Assembly: GCA_037355855.1 (NCBI GenBank)
Contig: CM074759.1
Coordinates: forward strand, 6,634,001 to 6,698,000
Source of the DNA: Pseudo-nitzschia pungens
Taxonomy: Eukaryota > Bacillariophyta > Bacillariophyceae > Bacillariales > Bacillariaceae
Length of the DNA stretch: 64,000 nt
Direction: 5' to 3'
Shown in pieces: positions 20,521 to 30,627 of this stretch (positions are counted from its first letter, which is position 1; every line of letters begins with the position of its first letter). Under the pieces are notes generated by a model, which was not told the DNA's origin, made no database searches, and worked only from the letters and a program-made list of their open reading frames with translations. The position numbers and the translations under genes are program-made.

Positions 20521-21046
20521 AAAAAAAAAAGATTCCTACAGTGGAAGGGGCTGTTCGTGAACTTCGACTTGAAAAGACTTAAGAGGACTCAGCAAGGAAC
20601 TTCGAAGAATGTAGAACATTAAGTGAGAATCACTTAAGCAGCTTGGAAACAGTGTAGAACATTAAGTATAAGATATACTTAAGGGCCTTGGAATGGAGCT
20701 GGGAAACAGATCGAAGCAGAAATACAACGTTGTTGTCGGTTTTGCTGTACGGTAGAATCTGTACTGGAAGTGCTGTAGAAAATTATGTGTCGGTTTGCTG
20801 CTGCTGCTGCTGCTCGATCGGCCGAGTGGTGAATTGGCAACCAAAGCAACCAAACGAAGCATCCAGCAACTGAACCGATAGCAGAAACGAAGAGCGCAGG
20901 TCTTGGTTAATACATGTAGGTCCTGGGGTTGTGATTGGGGGTGTATAAGGGAGCGAGATATCGCATGGTAAAGTTGTGTAGAAATCTACGTATTTTTAGT
21001 ACTGGAACATCGGAACGTCGGACAAAATGCGCTTCGCGCAAATTGT

Positions 21047-21062
21047 ATCAAGTTGGAAACAA
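21047..21062 (+). repeat. 16-bp target site duplication, right copy
   Basis: ATCAAGTTGGAAACAA, identical to 18850-18865. The pol reading frame continues directly after it. Confidence 0.93.
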
Positions 21063-21346
21063 ACGGTAAGTCCTCCAGCACCAAAAGAACAAGACACATA
21101 AATATACGCTACTTCCTCATCACAGACAGGGTCAAGAAAGGGGAGATCTCAGTGGAATATTGTCCCACCGGGGACATGATTGCTGACTTCTTCACTAAGC
21201 CACTACAAGGAAGCTTGTTTAGAAAATTTCGAAACATGATTCTGGGGGTCACGGAGACTGAGTACCTGGCCTACAAGAATGACTACTATGCCGCAAAGAA
21301 CAAAAGAAAGAAAGAGATGATATCCCAGGTATTAACCAAACCATGA
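21063..21346 (+). pseudogene. pol: Displaced 3' end of pol (RNase H C-terminus)
   Basis: The frame resumes with TNGKSSSTKRTRHINIRYF and goes on to GDMIADFFTKPLQGSLFRK, the conserved end of Copia RNase H/Pol, then a Lys-rich tail and TGA. It is separated from the rest of pol by the 2.18-kb insertion, so this copy cannot make complete RNase H unless the insert is spliced out. Confidence 0.93.
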
Positions 21347-21373
21347 GGGAAACATGCTTGATCAACAGGAGTG

Positions 21374-21657
21374 TGTTGGAATATATCTCGATTCACATAC
21401 ATTGATGCGTACTTACATATAATATGAAACATATGACAGCCGAAGAAACGTATGACACCTCACCACAGCCACAAGATGTCCACCAATCATATCTAAGCTA
21501 CATGGAGGGATGTCAAGACAGATATCGGACATGGACATTATCAGCCATCCACATGAAAGGATTGTCCCTAGATCGACAATCCGATGGTGTCATACTTTTC
21601 TCTTTTATCTAATCAATAGGACCATTTACATCCGTAGAATTCTCTACTGTTTCAACA
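21374..21657 (+). repeat. 3' LTR (284 bp)
   Basis: Same sequence as the 5' LTR except for a 14-bp shorter segment near its end (ATTTACATCCGTAGAA). A short purine stretch (AGGAGTG) lies directly upstream and may serve as the polypurine tract. Confidence 0.95.
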
Positions 21658-21662
21658 GTCGT
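21658..21662. repeat. 5-bp target site duplication, right copy (GTCGT)
   Basis: Directly follows the 3' LTR and matches 13358-13362. Confidence 0.95.
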
Positions 21663-22005
21663 ACCAGTCACAAGTAAGAATGGATTGGTCGTGAACACGC
21701 CAGCCGGCCGTCTTTGAACCATCGATGAACCGTTGTACATTGTACAGGTAAGGTTAATTATCTCACATGCAAACACAGGTAGAACTTCTAATGAATCTTC
21801 ACAGTAATCATCGGAAAACGTCCTGAATCGAACACAAACAGCGTTGTTGATGCCGGTACTTTTTGTACAAGCGCCTTCGAAGTAACTGTACTGTATTGGT
21901 TCTTCCGTTTTGTTCTTTCCGGTTTCAGTTGAATAGATTGTTGAGAAGAGACTTTGGCAAACAATCTGCTATATCGACAACAGCGATGAGAACTCACTGA
22001 CAACT
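21663..22005. other. Upstream region of the four-segment membrane protein gene
   Basis: 343 bp between the retrotransposon and the next ATG. It has one GTAAGGTTAA motif at about 21749 and no supportable gene. The retrotransposon insertion has pushed any more distant promoter elements about 8 kb away. Confidence 0.6.
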
Positions 22006-23408
22006 ATGTTTCAACAGGAAAGAACTGTCGAAAGAAAGCCATCATTCGGTGGAAGAACTCCGTCGGGATTTCGACATTCGTGGCGCTTGTGGCGACTGTG
22101 CTGTTGTCGATATGGATGGTATCCGCTTTTAGTTGCTCCTTTGGTCACCGTCGGATGTCTGTTGTCTCTGTATTCTGCAGCTGGTTGCGACTTTATCCGT
22201 GTGGACGTCGGTTTCACGCCATCCAACACGGGCTGGAATAGCAGCACTCTGCAACTGGGACTTTTCCTGTACCAAAGCGACGAAGACGACGCAAACAAAT
22301 ATTATGCTGCATTCTTGAACGGCTGCCGATCCTACACGGAAGAATTTGCCGACGACTTTGTCGAGAACGATAGAACATGGAGGGTGGCACAAATCATGGC
22401 ATATGTTGCTGCTGGTGGGGGAATTATTGCATCGGTACGTGCAAATTCGATCTTTAGTTCCGTCGTTTTTCGTGGATGCGTTGATGAGCTCCGATTTGCT
22501 CAAATAAATTCTTCTCTTTCGTTCCTTCCATGCAGAGTTTTACGTGGTTATTTGTTGTTTCCCCATTACCAGCCCGTTTCTTTTGGCCAGTTGTCGTCCT
22601 TCCGGCTCTAGTTGCATCATTTTTAGCAGAAGCTTCAAAGTTTCTATTCTTCGATACCGCTATATGCAGAAAGAACGTATGGTTTCCTCCCGGAACAGAA
22701 TCTTTGCCTCAAATGGCCGAGTGCTCTCTTGGAGCAACAGCAGTGTGCGGAATCGCAAGTGGAACCATATTTTTAGTGTGCCTCGTACTTGTCTGCCTCA
22801 AAGCTCCGAATCGGCGTGATCTGGTACCAAATTATGGATTGGATGTGGAGAATGGTTTCATTCAACGTCCTAGCCAAAACTCCTTACACTCCTATTTTGA
22901 AGACAAACCACCATCAACCAAATTCACCAACAATACCGCGTTTGACTCTGATAGTGAACGAGGTCAACATGTGCACTCAACTGGGCGTGTGATGGGTGCA
23001 CCCGGACGTTATGCCAATGATGACGACGGAGAATCTGGAGTTACAAGTGCAAATTCACGAGGATATGATTCTGTGTTTGAATCATCAACGGCAGGAAAAA
23101 GTGGAGCCCCAAGAGAAATTCACGAGTACGAAGACGATCTATTATCACAACAAATGTCACAGAGCGTAGACCGCATGGGAGATGGGGATATCGAAGGAAA
23201 GTTTCATCCACGCAAACCGCCAACGACGGATGTGACTATCGTTAGACAACGAAGCGGGGGTAACGCTGTAATAGTATCGCGGAGCCGATTAGAAACTGTT
23301 GAGAGGATGGAAAAGAATGCGAGTAAAACATCCGAAAACTCGGCAGAAATGATTGGCCAATTGTTAAGCGATCTCGACAAATCATTCATCGAAGACAACT
23401 ACAGATGA
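22006..23408 (+). CDS. Four-segment membrane protein, unknown function (2 exons)
   Basis: Exon 1 is 22006-22434 and exon 2 is 22536-23408. A 101-bp intron has a GTACGT donor and a TTCCATGCAG acceptor, both phase 0, giving 433 residues. Hydrophobic segments: YPLLVAPLVTVGCLLSLYS, then AQIMAYVAAGGGIIAS running into the next exon, FFWPVVVLPALVASFLAEA, and a fourth near VCGIASGTIFLVCLVLVCL. Between the first two lies a lumenal loop with CDFIRVDVGF and paired cysteines (NGCRSYTEEF). The C-terminal 150 residues are hydrophilic, Ser/Asp-rich and probably cytosolic. Similar four-segment proteins with a C-x-F-x-x-V-D-V start occur in diatoms, from memory, with no known role. No enzymatic motif is seen. 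Confidence 0.8.
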
Positions 23409-23807
23409 TTCAAAGCATAAGAAGGTGAAAAGAGATATCGACGAATGACCAGAAAGTCTCAGTGCACCACAATTTACTGCCGATTGCATTGCATGCGTTA
23501 CAAGACCTCTCAGTGACCGAACACAACAATTGTTTTCTTTGGTTTGCAGCGCATGCTATTTCAGGCAACTATATTTTTCGCCGCACAATCATCTGACAGG
23601 TCAGATAACAGCAACCAGCAATGATGAATGCAGCTCAGAATGAATAACAGAAACGCAATGAAATACTGTAATACTAAAACGTAACATGATGTTTACATAT
23701 GTATTATATCAAATAATACGGCAAATTCTTTCTGTGTAAAATCATGTTTAACAAAAATCAAGCTAAATTGCTATCGCTTATAAATATAATCATCTGAAAT
23801 TAAAACG
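23409..23807. other. Convergent intergenic region
   Basis: 399 bp between the 3' ends of the membrane-protein and elongase genes. It is AT-rich with no ORF of note; poly(A) sites for both genes are expected here. Confidence 0.6.
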
Positions 23808-24920
23808 TTATTCTTTCTTCTGATATTTTCGTTTCGAAAATGCCATGAAAAGAGCAATGAGGCCATATCCATAAACCTGCAGGCAAGCGAGTCCGAATCG
23901 ACTGCTTTGCGTATCGCATTTCTCTCCGAGAATCAAGACACCTGCGCTATAAAAAATACCCGTGAAAAACTGTCCAATTTGAGCTTGTGTGAGGTACTTG
24001 GCCGACTTGATTTGTGTGGTTGGTGAAATGGTCTTGATCAAAAAGTACGTGTACATCAAAGTGTGAATAATCGAATTTAGCAAGACTACGGCCTTGAGCC
24101 AAGACGACTGACTGAGCACACCGACCCACATGCAAAATGCGATCCCGGTATGATGATACACTATTTTTTCAATGGTACGGTGGGATAGCTTGGTGAGAAC
24201 CATTCAATCTCAAGAATTCAAAACGATTGTTTCAGGCACGAAACGCAGCAGTCACGGTTCATGCATCACGTACCTTGCAAAAAGCTTGGTTTCTTGCCTT
24301 TCAGGACCAGGATCCATGTATCAACGAATTCCCAGTATTTGCTGACGTAGAAAATGAGAGCCCAGGTTCCAAAGCCCGAGGATTGCTCCCAAAGCGTCCC
24401 GTTTGGATCGCAATACGTATCAAACGCCCCATAGCTGTTGTTGGCACGGCGTAAGTAGTTCGTATTGTATTGCACGGCACGAAGGACCGAAAGAAAAGAT
24501 TCGGTGAGTCTGCACTTTTGGAACCAACAGAGAACGGAAACTGCAATCACATGCGAACCGCGACGGCTACGGCAACGGTCGGAATCGAACTCACCGCTGG
24601 TAATGGCCAAAAACAATTGGCCACGAATTGATCACGACGACAAACGAGAAGACCGCCAGCAAAAAATTGTGCACGGCGATGGAATAAATGAACCAGGGAG
24701 CTTTGGGATCGATCAGGTCGGCAATTTTCCGGAAGATTGGCTTCGACACGAGATAAAATCCGAGCAAAACCGCGACGCTCTCGGGTCGCAAGACCATTTG
24801 CAGGATTGGGTCGTCGGGTACCCGTTCGTACGGAAAATCCGTGAAGAGATCACTGATTTTAGTGGCCAGGGGCAGGCCATCCCTGCTTTCCATCCAGTTG
24901 GGAGTGAAGATTCCGAGCAT
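23808..24920 (-). CDS. ELO-family fatty acid elongase with Q-x-x-H-H box (3 exons)
   Basis: This is the 3-ketoacyl-CoA synthase of ER fatty-acid elongation. Exons 24920-24595, 24509-24274 and 24160-23808; introns of 85 bp (GTGAGT donor, GTGCAG acceptor) and 113 bp (GTACGT donor, AAATAG acceptor). All phases agree and give 304 residues. Motifs: KYWEFVDTWILVLKGKK, then across the second intron FLQVYHHTG, and HTLMYTYFLI. The Q-x-x-H-H form (Gln in place of the first His) is typical of polyunsaturated fatty-acid elongases. The box only appears after splicing. Several membrane helices are visible and the tail is Lys-rich (KRKYQKKE). In-frame codons continue a little upstream of the chosen ATG without another ATG, so a further 5' exon is possible. 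Confidence 0.9.
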
Positions 24921-26690
24921 GATGATGGTATCTATGTTTCGTGCCTTGTCTATTGCCGTGTTCGCAATCTCACCAAAGTCGGTTGCGGGTGTGCAGCATT
25001 ACTTTTTCTTTTTTGTTGATGCGATCGGAAATCACGGAAGCAAAATATCCAATCTGATGTGATGGGCACGATTTCCATCAGTAATTACCGTATTTGTTTT
25101 TCGTACAAATTAGAACCTTTTCGTGTACGAGTACCGGTAACTTACTCTGTAGCGTGTTCAGTGTGTTGAATGCTGTAGTCTGTAGTTAGTATAGCGTAAG
25201 GTTACCTGTAGGTACCTTACTATACCGGTACGATACTTACTCTTCTTCTTGCAATGAATACCTTAACGCATCTCCGCCTGTCACAACTTATTTTTTCCTA
25301 TTCCAAATACTTCTAATAATCAAAAATCAATTTTAATCCCATGAATTTCTGTATTATCATTCTTTCAACTGAACAGGGTCAAAAAGTCAGCACAATAAGC
25401 TTTTTTGAGAGTCAAACACCACAACTCTACTACTCCTAAGAATATCCAAAAACAGTAGTGTGAAGAAGTAGTAGTATAAATGCTGCTGCTATTGAATACT
25501 AATGGTATCACCAATGATGAAAATCTGATATTGCCAGCACTGGACTCCTTTAAATGCGCAAGATAGTTGCTGTCCCTATTCCACCATCATACTCAAACCT
25601 TGATAAGAAGCAAATCCCTCACAACAGATGGTAGTAACAATAAGGATCAACAATACTATACAAACATAGTAGAGTGAGAATGACGAGGGCAGCTCTCGGC
25701 TCCTCCCATTCTTCTGTCAGAGGACTTCTTGCTTTGGTGCCTACTAGTGCGGCATCATGGTGATGTTTTGTCTTTTACTAGTACTAGTAGTAGTAATACT
25801 AGTACTACCTCCTACTAGTATGTCTATCAACGACAGCACTACACTTGAAACCATTTCTCCTCAAAAGATAGGGATGCTGGAGAGCAGCTTAGTGATTTCT
25901 CTTGTCAACTTCAAACCAACATTCAGCCTGATCAATAATAAAGGCCTTCTTTGTCTAATCATACTACCGTACATCATCATCTTGCTTGTACCGGTAAGGT
26001 TACAACACATCATAATTACTACTAGTAGGGCTCTACTAAGGTTACTTCATAAAAAAAAAAGCACAGAACCGGTCGAGCGGGAAGGAGGGAAAAAATCGGG
26101 GAAGGCACCGGCGCTTCGTGTGTGTCTGTCTGCCTGTCGACGGTTTCTGTTCTCATACCACTAAAAATGACAGTGAACACCGAGCAGCGAAAGTTTTTGA
26201 ACCGACACGAGCAAGCACATGCCGCGAATTTTACCCACCGATGAAGTGAGGAGGAGTGAGTGAGTCGTCGGCTTTACGGTATCATCGCGAGTGTACGAGT
26301 AATTAACCCGTAAGATTTACTTTTCCATTATTTACTTCGTATTTACTTGTATTTAGGTGGCCAAACCGCGTGCACGAAGGATTTTTTGGTAGGAATACCG
26401 GGACGACACTGTTTTGCTACTAGTGACGAAAAAGGTCAATCGCAATCAACACCGTCACGATCATATCGATATCTATATTATTATATCCATACTGCCGCAT
26501 TCCGCATTCGTTTAGGATTTGTTGCGCCGTGTTTTGAATTCCCCATCGGAAAAAAGTCGACGCGCAAATTTGGATTCCTTCGCTGCATCCGCTCGGGACC
26601 GACGCGAATCATCGCAAACGAGTTCGAACACCCGTTATCGGATTGCATTGGATTGGATTGGATTGATTTGATTTGCAGCGCTGTTTCGCG
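24921..26690. other. Intergenic region between the elongase and RRP6 genes
   Basis: 1.77 kb with no supportable gene. GTAAG/TTAC motifs lie at about 25127-25145, 25196-25232, 25988-26002 and 26305-26320; a TACTAG block at about 25779-25821; and a GGATT pentamer run at 26648-26669 shortly before the RRP6 ATG. The small ORF at about 25757-26164 spans repeat sequence and has no recognisable content. Confidence 0.6.
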
Positions 26691-29600
26691 ATGCGCAACA
26701 CCGCGATGGCGAAGGAAGGAGGAGGCGGCGGCAACAATCACGGCCGTTCCGATTCGTCGGGGGCTTGCGTGGAAGACATTCTTTCCGAGCTCATGACCGC
26801 GTTGGCAACGGGCGCCCGTGCCGTCCAGGGCCTGCCGCTCGGCGACGATTTCGATTATCAGTCGTCCTTTCCCGAGTTTCGGCAACTGCTGGACGATTCG
26901 CAGGAGTCGCTTCTGGAGGCACTGTTGATGACGCTGGACGACGCGTCCTCGTCTCTCAACACGGACAAGAACGGCAACGGCATCCACCACCACCACCACC
27001 ACCACCACCACCACCACCAACACATCGATTTCGAAAACCTCGACGATCCGTTGCTCTGGGAAACCTGCACGGATCTCTGCGACGCCCTCTTGGAGCAGGC
27101 CGAGCTTTCCGGTGCGAATTCCTCCGAGACAAAGGGCGGGAACCTCTCGAAAGAACTCGAGACGGCGAGAAACCACGCGCGGAGCTCGTTCGGAAGACTG
27201 CTGGACGGGATCGTGGACATGGAAAAACCCCAGGTCGTCCACAAATTCGGCCCGTTTGCCGCGAATCCGAACGGGGGCGACGAGGACGGCGACGAGGACA
27301 TGGACGTCGATGTCGATGTGGATGTCGATGCCGACAACGCCGCGGCAGCAACCGGCAACGGCAACGGTCGCACGACTGTCTTTGTGCCGCCGTTCTTGAA
27401 GCAAAAATATTTTTCAAGGGAGCCGTTGCGAGGATGGGACGACCCGGACTGGCGACGACCGGGACACGGAGTCGAGACCAAGCTCGGTGAAATGAAACCC
27501 GTGCGGGTGTCACCGAACGTGATTGCTCCGTCCCACCACTATCTGCATCCCTACCTGGCGGAATTGCGATCGATCGACTATCCCGAACGGCAACTGGAGG
27601 CGCCGTCCGAAAAACCATCGAAAATACCAAAGACCGAGGGTAGTCTGAGCGGAAACGCCAAGTGGATCGATACCCCGGAGGAATTGGCAAGACTCAAGCG
27701 GCTTCTCGAGAGCGAAGAGCCGGGACTCGAAGAAATCGCAATCGATTTGGAAGCGCACTCGTATCGAAGTTTCTCGGGAATGATTTGCCTGATTCAGATA
27801 AGCATCAGGGACGGCGGGGACTTTTTGATCGATCCGTTCCCCCTGTGGAACGGCATCCACGATGCCCTGGCACCGACCCTCGCCAACCCGAGCATTGTCA
27901 AGGTTTTTCACGGAGCCGATTCCGACATTGCCTGGCTCCAGCGAGATTTCGGACTCTACGTCGTGAACCTGTTCGATACCGGACGCGCGGCCCGCGCCCT
28001 GAGGTTCCCCTCGGCGGGGTTCGCGTACCTGCTCGAACACTATGTAGAGGGGGCGGAAGCGGACAAATCGCACCAGCTGTCGGACTGGAGGCAGCGACCG
28101 CTGCCGTCGGCCATGAAGGAATACGCGACGATGGATACGCACTACCTCCTCGACATTTACCGCGCGATGAAATACGATCTCGCCCGCGACAAACACGCGT
28201 CGATCGAAAAAGCGCTGGAAGAATCCCGCAAGGTTTGCACCATCCGATACGCGCCCGAGGTTTTTCGTCCCGATGGATACCGGTCGCTCACGCAACGCAG
28301 GGGACACAAGACCCAGCTCAACCCCCGCCAGGACGAGGTCCTGCGAAAACTGTGGGACTGGAGGGATCGGACGGCGCGCGAGCACGACGAATCGAACGCC
28401 TACGTCTGCACCAATACCCAGCTGATGAGATTGGCAATGGCCTGCCCCGTCAATCTTTCGACCCTGCAGGGTCTGCTGCAACCCATGCCGCCCCTGCTCT
28501 TGCGGGCTTCGAAAGAGGTTTTGGCAATCATCCAGAACTGCTTGAAGTCCGGACCCTCGTCTTCCGCTTATTTCAAACCCGCCAAACCCGAAGACGAAAG
28601 CATGGAAGATCGAGAAACGCCGCGCCGTCCTTCTCCGCGATCCCTGATGAGCCCGGTTCTGGGAACGGAAGCTCTGTACCGGGAGGCCGGGTGGATATCA
28701 CCCGCGCACGAATTGGGTTCCAAGGAAGACGGGGGAGACGGAATCGTGGAAGACATTCTGACGACCTCGGCCACCGAGAACGAAAGCGACGACGACGGAG
28801 ACGAGTCGAAAGGAAACCCGCGTGGCGAACACCAGACCAAGAAGGAAAAATCGAAGAGAAAGCCACGGAGAGGCCTGGCGGTGCACAAGGCAAACCAGAA
28901 GTACCAGTCGAGAGAATTTACCATGCACAGTTTGCAGATGGGTGGCAATGATGAACGGAATGAGACCTCTTCAAAAACGAGTACTTCGGCAAAGAGGCCG
29001 GAGATCATCGATGGTTTCGGTCCATCTCGGGTGACCCATCTGACTTCGGAAGACATGGAAGAAGCAATAGAATTGGCCAGGAACAGTGCGTCTCAGATTC
29101 GAGCGTCGCAAGAAAGTTGCGGTATTATCGGCTTGATTTCATCCACCGTCGATCTCCGCGAGGAAGACGACGGCGGGGATCTGGCCGGAAGTGGCGAAGA
29201 TCAAGCGAGAGAAAAGGGAAAGGCAACCGAACAGGAAGAATTCATCATTCCACGATCGATGCGAGAAATTTATCGAATCTCCAATCGCAACCGGCGAAAC
29301 AAGAAGTCGTCCAGCCCTCTTCCGCAGGAACACGACGAGGAAGAATTGAAAGAACTGGAAAAGGCGGAGATGATTCTCAAGTCTCGATCGTCCGAAGGCA
29401 AAAATTATATCGACATGATCCCGAGCAGTCCCAAACGACAAAGAACAAAGTCTTCCGGCGCCGCTTCGCTATCGTCGTCGGAGGATGCAGTCGGTCAAGA
29501 TTCGGGAAGCTTGACAAGGGAAGACGACATTGCGCTGATGCAAGAGGTTGGATGGGTCGAGGGGAAGGAAGAAATCGACAGCATGCTTAAGCAAAGGCAC

Positions 29601-29894
29601 GACGCCGATGGAGAGGAGGATGAATCCAGTGAGGATGGAGGCAAACGCGGGGAAACACCAAAGCCCTTTGATTATTCGAACGTGGGGTCGATTGGTGCAT
29701 TTAACCCGACTCCTTCGGCCAACCCGTTTTTCTCCGGAGCCGCATTAACCGGTGGTCATCTCAGTCAACAAGCGAACAAAGTGGACAAAAAGAAGGCATC
29801 CGCAGGTGCCCACAGAGGTGGGAAACAAACTCGGCGGCAGGCGGAACGCCCGGACAAACGAGGGGCACGATCGCAAGCCTACAGAAAAGGATGA
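26691..29894 (+). CDS. RRP6: RRP6/EXOSC10-like 3'-5' exoribonuclease of the nuclear exosome
   Basis: The nuclear exosome's DEDD-Y exonuclease, which trims rRNA and snoRNA precursors and degrades aberrant RNA. 1067 residues from the ATG at 26691; a TTG further up is only nominal. Domains: N-terminal PMC2NT-like helices, a run of eleven His (about nt 26986-27018), the linker FVPPFLKQKYFSRE, then the exonuclease with motifs AIDLEAHSYRSFSG (D, E), FHGADSDIAWL (D) and EYATMDTHYLLDIY (Y, D) at about residues 350-490. An HRDC domain follows (LRKLWDWRDRTAREHDES to LLLRASKEVLAIIQN). The C-terminal third is Lys/Glu/Ser-rich and probably disordered, with a basic end. All catalytic residues are present. 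It converges on the cyclophilin gene with only 71 bp between stops. Confidence 0.93.
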   Translation: MRNTAMAKEGGGGGNNHGRSDSSGACVEDILSELMTALATGARAVQGLPLGDDFDYQSSFPEFRQLLDDSQESLLEALLMTLDDASSSLNTDKNGNGIHHHHHHHHHHHQHIDFENLDDPLLWETCTDLCDALLEQAELSGANSSETKGGNLSKELETARNHARSSFGRLLDGIVDMEKPQVVHKFGPFAANPNGGDEDGDEDMDVDVDVDVDADNAAAATGNGNGRTTVFVPPFLKQKYFSREPLRGWDDPDWRRPGHGVETKLGEMKPVRVSPNVIAPSHHYLHPYLAELRSIDYPERQLEAPSEKPSKIPKTEGSLSGNAKWIDTPEELARLKRLLESEEPGLEEIAIDLEAHSYRSFSGMICLIQISIRDGGDFLIDPFPLWNGIHDALAPTLANPSIVKVFHGADSDIAWLQRDFGLYVVNLFDTGRAARALRFPSAGFAYLLEHYVEGAEADKSHQLSDWRQRPLPSAMKEYATMDTHYLLDIYRAMKYDLARDKHASIEKALEESRKVCTIRYAPEVFRPDGYRSLTQRRGHKTQLNPRQDEVLRKLWDWRDRTAREHDESNAYVCTNTQLMRLAMACPVNLSTLQGLLQPMPPLLLRASKEVLAIIQNCLKSGPSSSAYFKPAKPEDESMEDRETPRRPSPRSLMSPVLGTEALYREAGWISPAHELGSKEDGGDGIVEDILTTSATENESDDDGDESKGNPRGEHQTKKEKSKRKPRRGLAVHKANQKYQSREFTMHSLQMGGNDERNETSSKTSTSAKRPEIIDGFGPSRVTHLTSEDMEEAIELARNSASQIRASQESCGIIGLISSTVDLREEDDGGDLAGSGEDQAREKGKATEQEEFIIPRSMREIYRISNRNRRNKKSSSPLPQEHDEEELKELEKAEMILKSRSSEGKNYIDMIPSSPKRQRTKSSGAASLSSSEDAVGQDSGSLTREDDIALMQEVGWVEGKEEIDSMLKQRHDADGEEDESSEDGGKRGETPKPFDYSNVGSIGAFNPTPSANPFFSGAALTGGHLSQQANKVDKKKASAGAHRGGKQTRRQAERPDKRGARSQAYRKG

Positions 29895-29965
29895 AATGCA
29901 AAAAAATTACTATATTATATCGAAAATAGTAACTGGGGACTACTTTTTTGAATGAAGCGACGCGT

Positions 29966-30627
29966 TCACACTATTTTAACCGAGACTAGTTTAATTGGCT
30001 CCACCGGCTGTTCCACTGACAGTTCCACTCCTTCGATCTTTTTGATGATGTCATAGCCCTCAACAATTTTTCCGAAGACAGGATGGGCGCTCTCTGACTC
30101 TCCGTTCCACCAATCAAGGTGCTTGTTGTCTTTCACGTTGACAAAAATTTGACTTCCACCGGAGTCGGGTTCACCAGAATTGGCCATGCTCAGTGTTCCC
30201 TCCTCATTCGAAAGACCTTTTACCAGTTCATCTTCGATGTTTCCATATTCGTCCCGTGTATGTTCCTTCCCATTGCACGATTTGAAGGATGTATCTGGCG
30301 GTCCAGATCCCTGTCCCGCGTCTTCATCCAGAGTCCCGTAATATACATGCGGATTTAGTGCGAATGGGCATCCAAACTGGATACAGAACTCCGGAGCGAT
30401 TCTATGGATATATAGGCCGTCATAGAATTTTCGTTCGATCAAGTCAATGAAGTTGCCGCTTTTCGATCGAGAAAGAAAAGGAAAGGATTTCATGATGAGA
30501 GAAAATAATATAGCATAGTAAGCGAAGAAAGCGTCTTGCGAGCGTACCATGTGATCGGCATCTTCTCTGTAAACAGCTCCGCCTTGAAAGTGCCTTCCGT
30601 TGTCTCGAATTCAACGACGGTGACCAT
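29966..30627 (-). CDS. Cyclophilin-type peptidyl-prolyl isomerase (2 exons)
   Basis: Catalyses cis-trans isomerisation of X-Pro bonds. Exon 1 is 30627-30548 (MVTVVEFETTEGTFKAELF...), exon 2 is 30458-29966. The 89-bp intron has a GTACGC donor and an AAAAG acceptor, phase 2, and rebuilds the conserved junction PITCGNFIDL. 190 residues. Motifs: FYDGLYIHRIAPEFCIQFG (catalytic Arg), GTLSMANSG, SQIFVNV, and HLDWWNGESE with the Trp of the cyclosporin-binding pocket, then HPVFGKIVEGYDIIKKI. An acidic insertion (DEDAGQGSGPPD... EYGNIEDELVKG) matches divergent cyclophilins, where substrate loops are longer. No targeting signal, so probably cytosolic. Confidence 0.93.

Larger units (their letters stand above)
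18866..21046 (-). mobile_element. Non-autonomous non-LTR-like insertion inside pol (2,181 bp)
   Basis: It sits between 16-bp direct repeats and splits the RNase H coding sequence after SSIKLE. A 16-bp duplication is typical of target-primed reverse transcription. Read on the minus strand, the element ends with a hairpin (CCACC TTC GGTGG, plus-strand 18898-18910), then AT-rich sequence and a short (ATT)n tail at 18863-18877. This is the layout of a LINE/SINE 3' end. I find no reverse transcriptase on either strand, so it must rely on another element. It contains the 150-bp satellite. Its minus-strand 5' end begins near TGCGCGAAGCGCA. Confidence 0.72.
13363..21657 (+). mobile_element. Ty1/copia-type LTR retrotransposon, interrupted by a second insertion
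   Basis: This is a full-length element with two LTRs (TGTTG...CAACA ends), a 5-bp target duplication, a primer-binding site, gag, and pol in the Copia order protease, integrase, reverse transcriptase, RNase H. It is about 8.3 kb long because a 2.18-kb sequence sits inside the RNase H region. Without that it would be about 6.1 kb. The intact target duplication and near-identical LTRs point to a fairly recent insertion. It lies between the CSA-like gene and the four-segment membrane protein gene. Confidence 0.96.
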
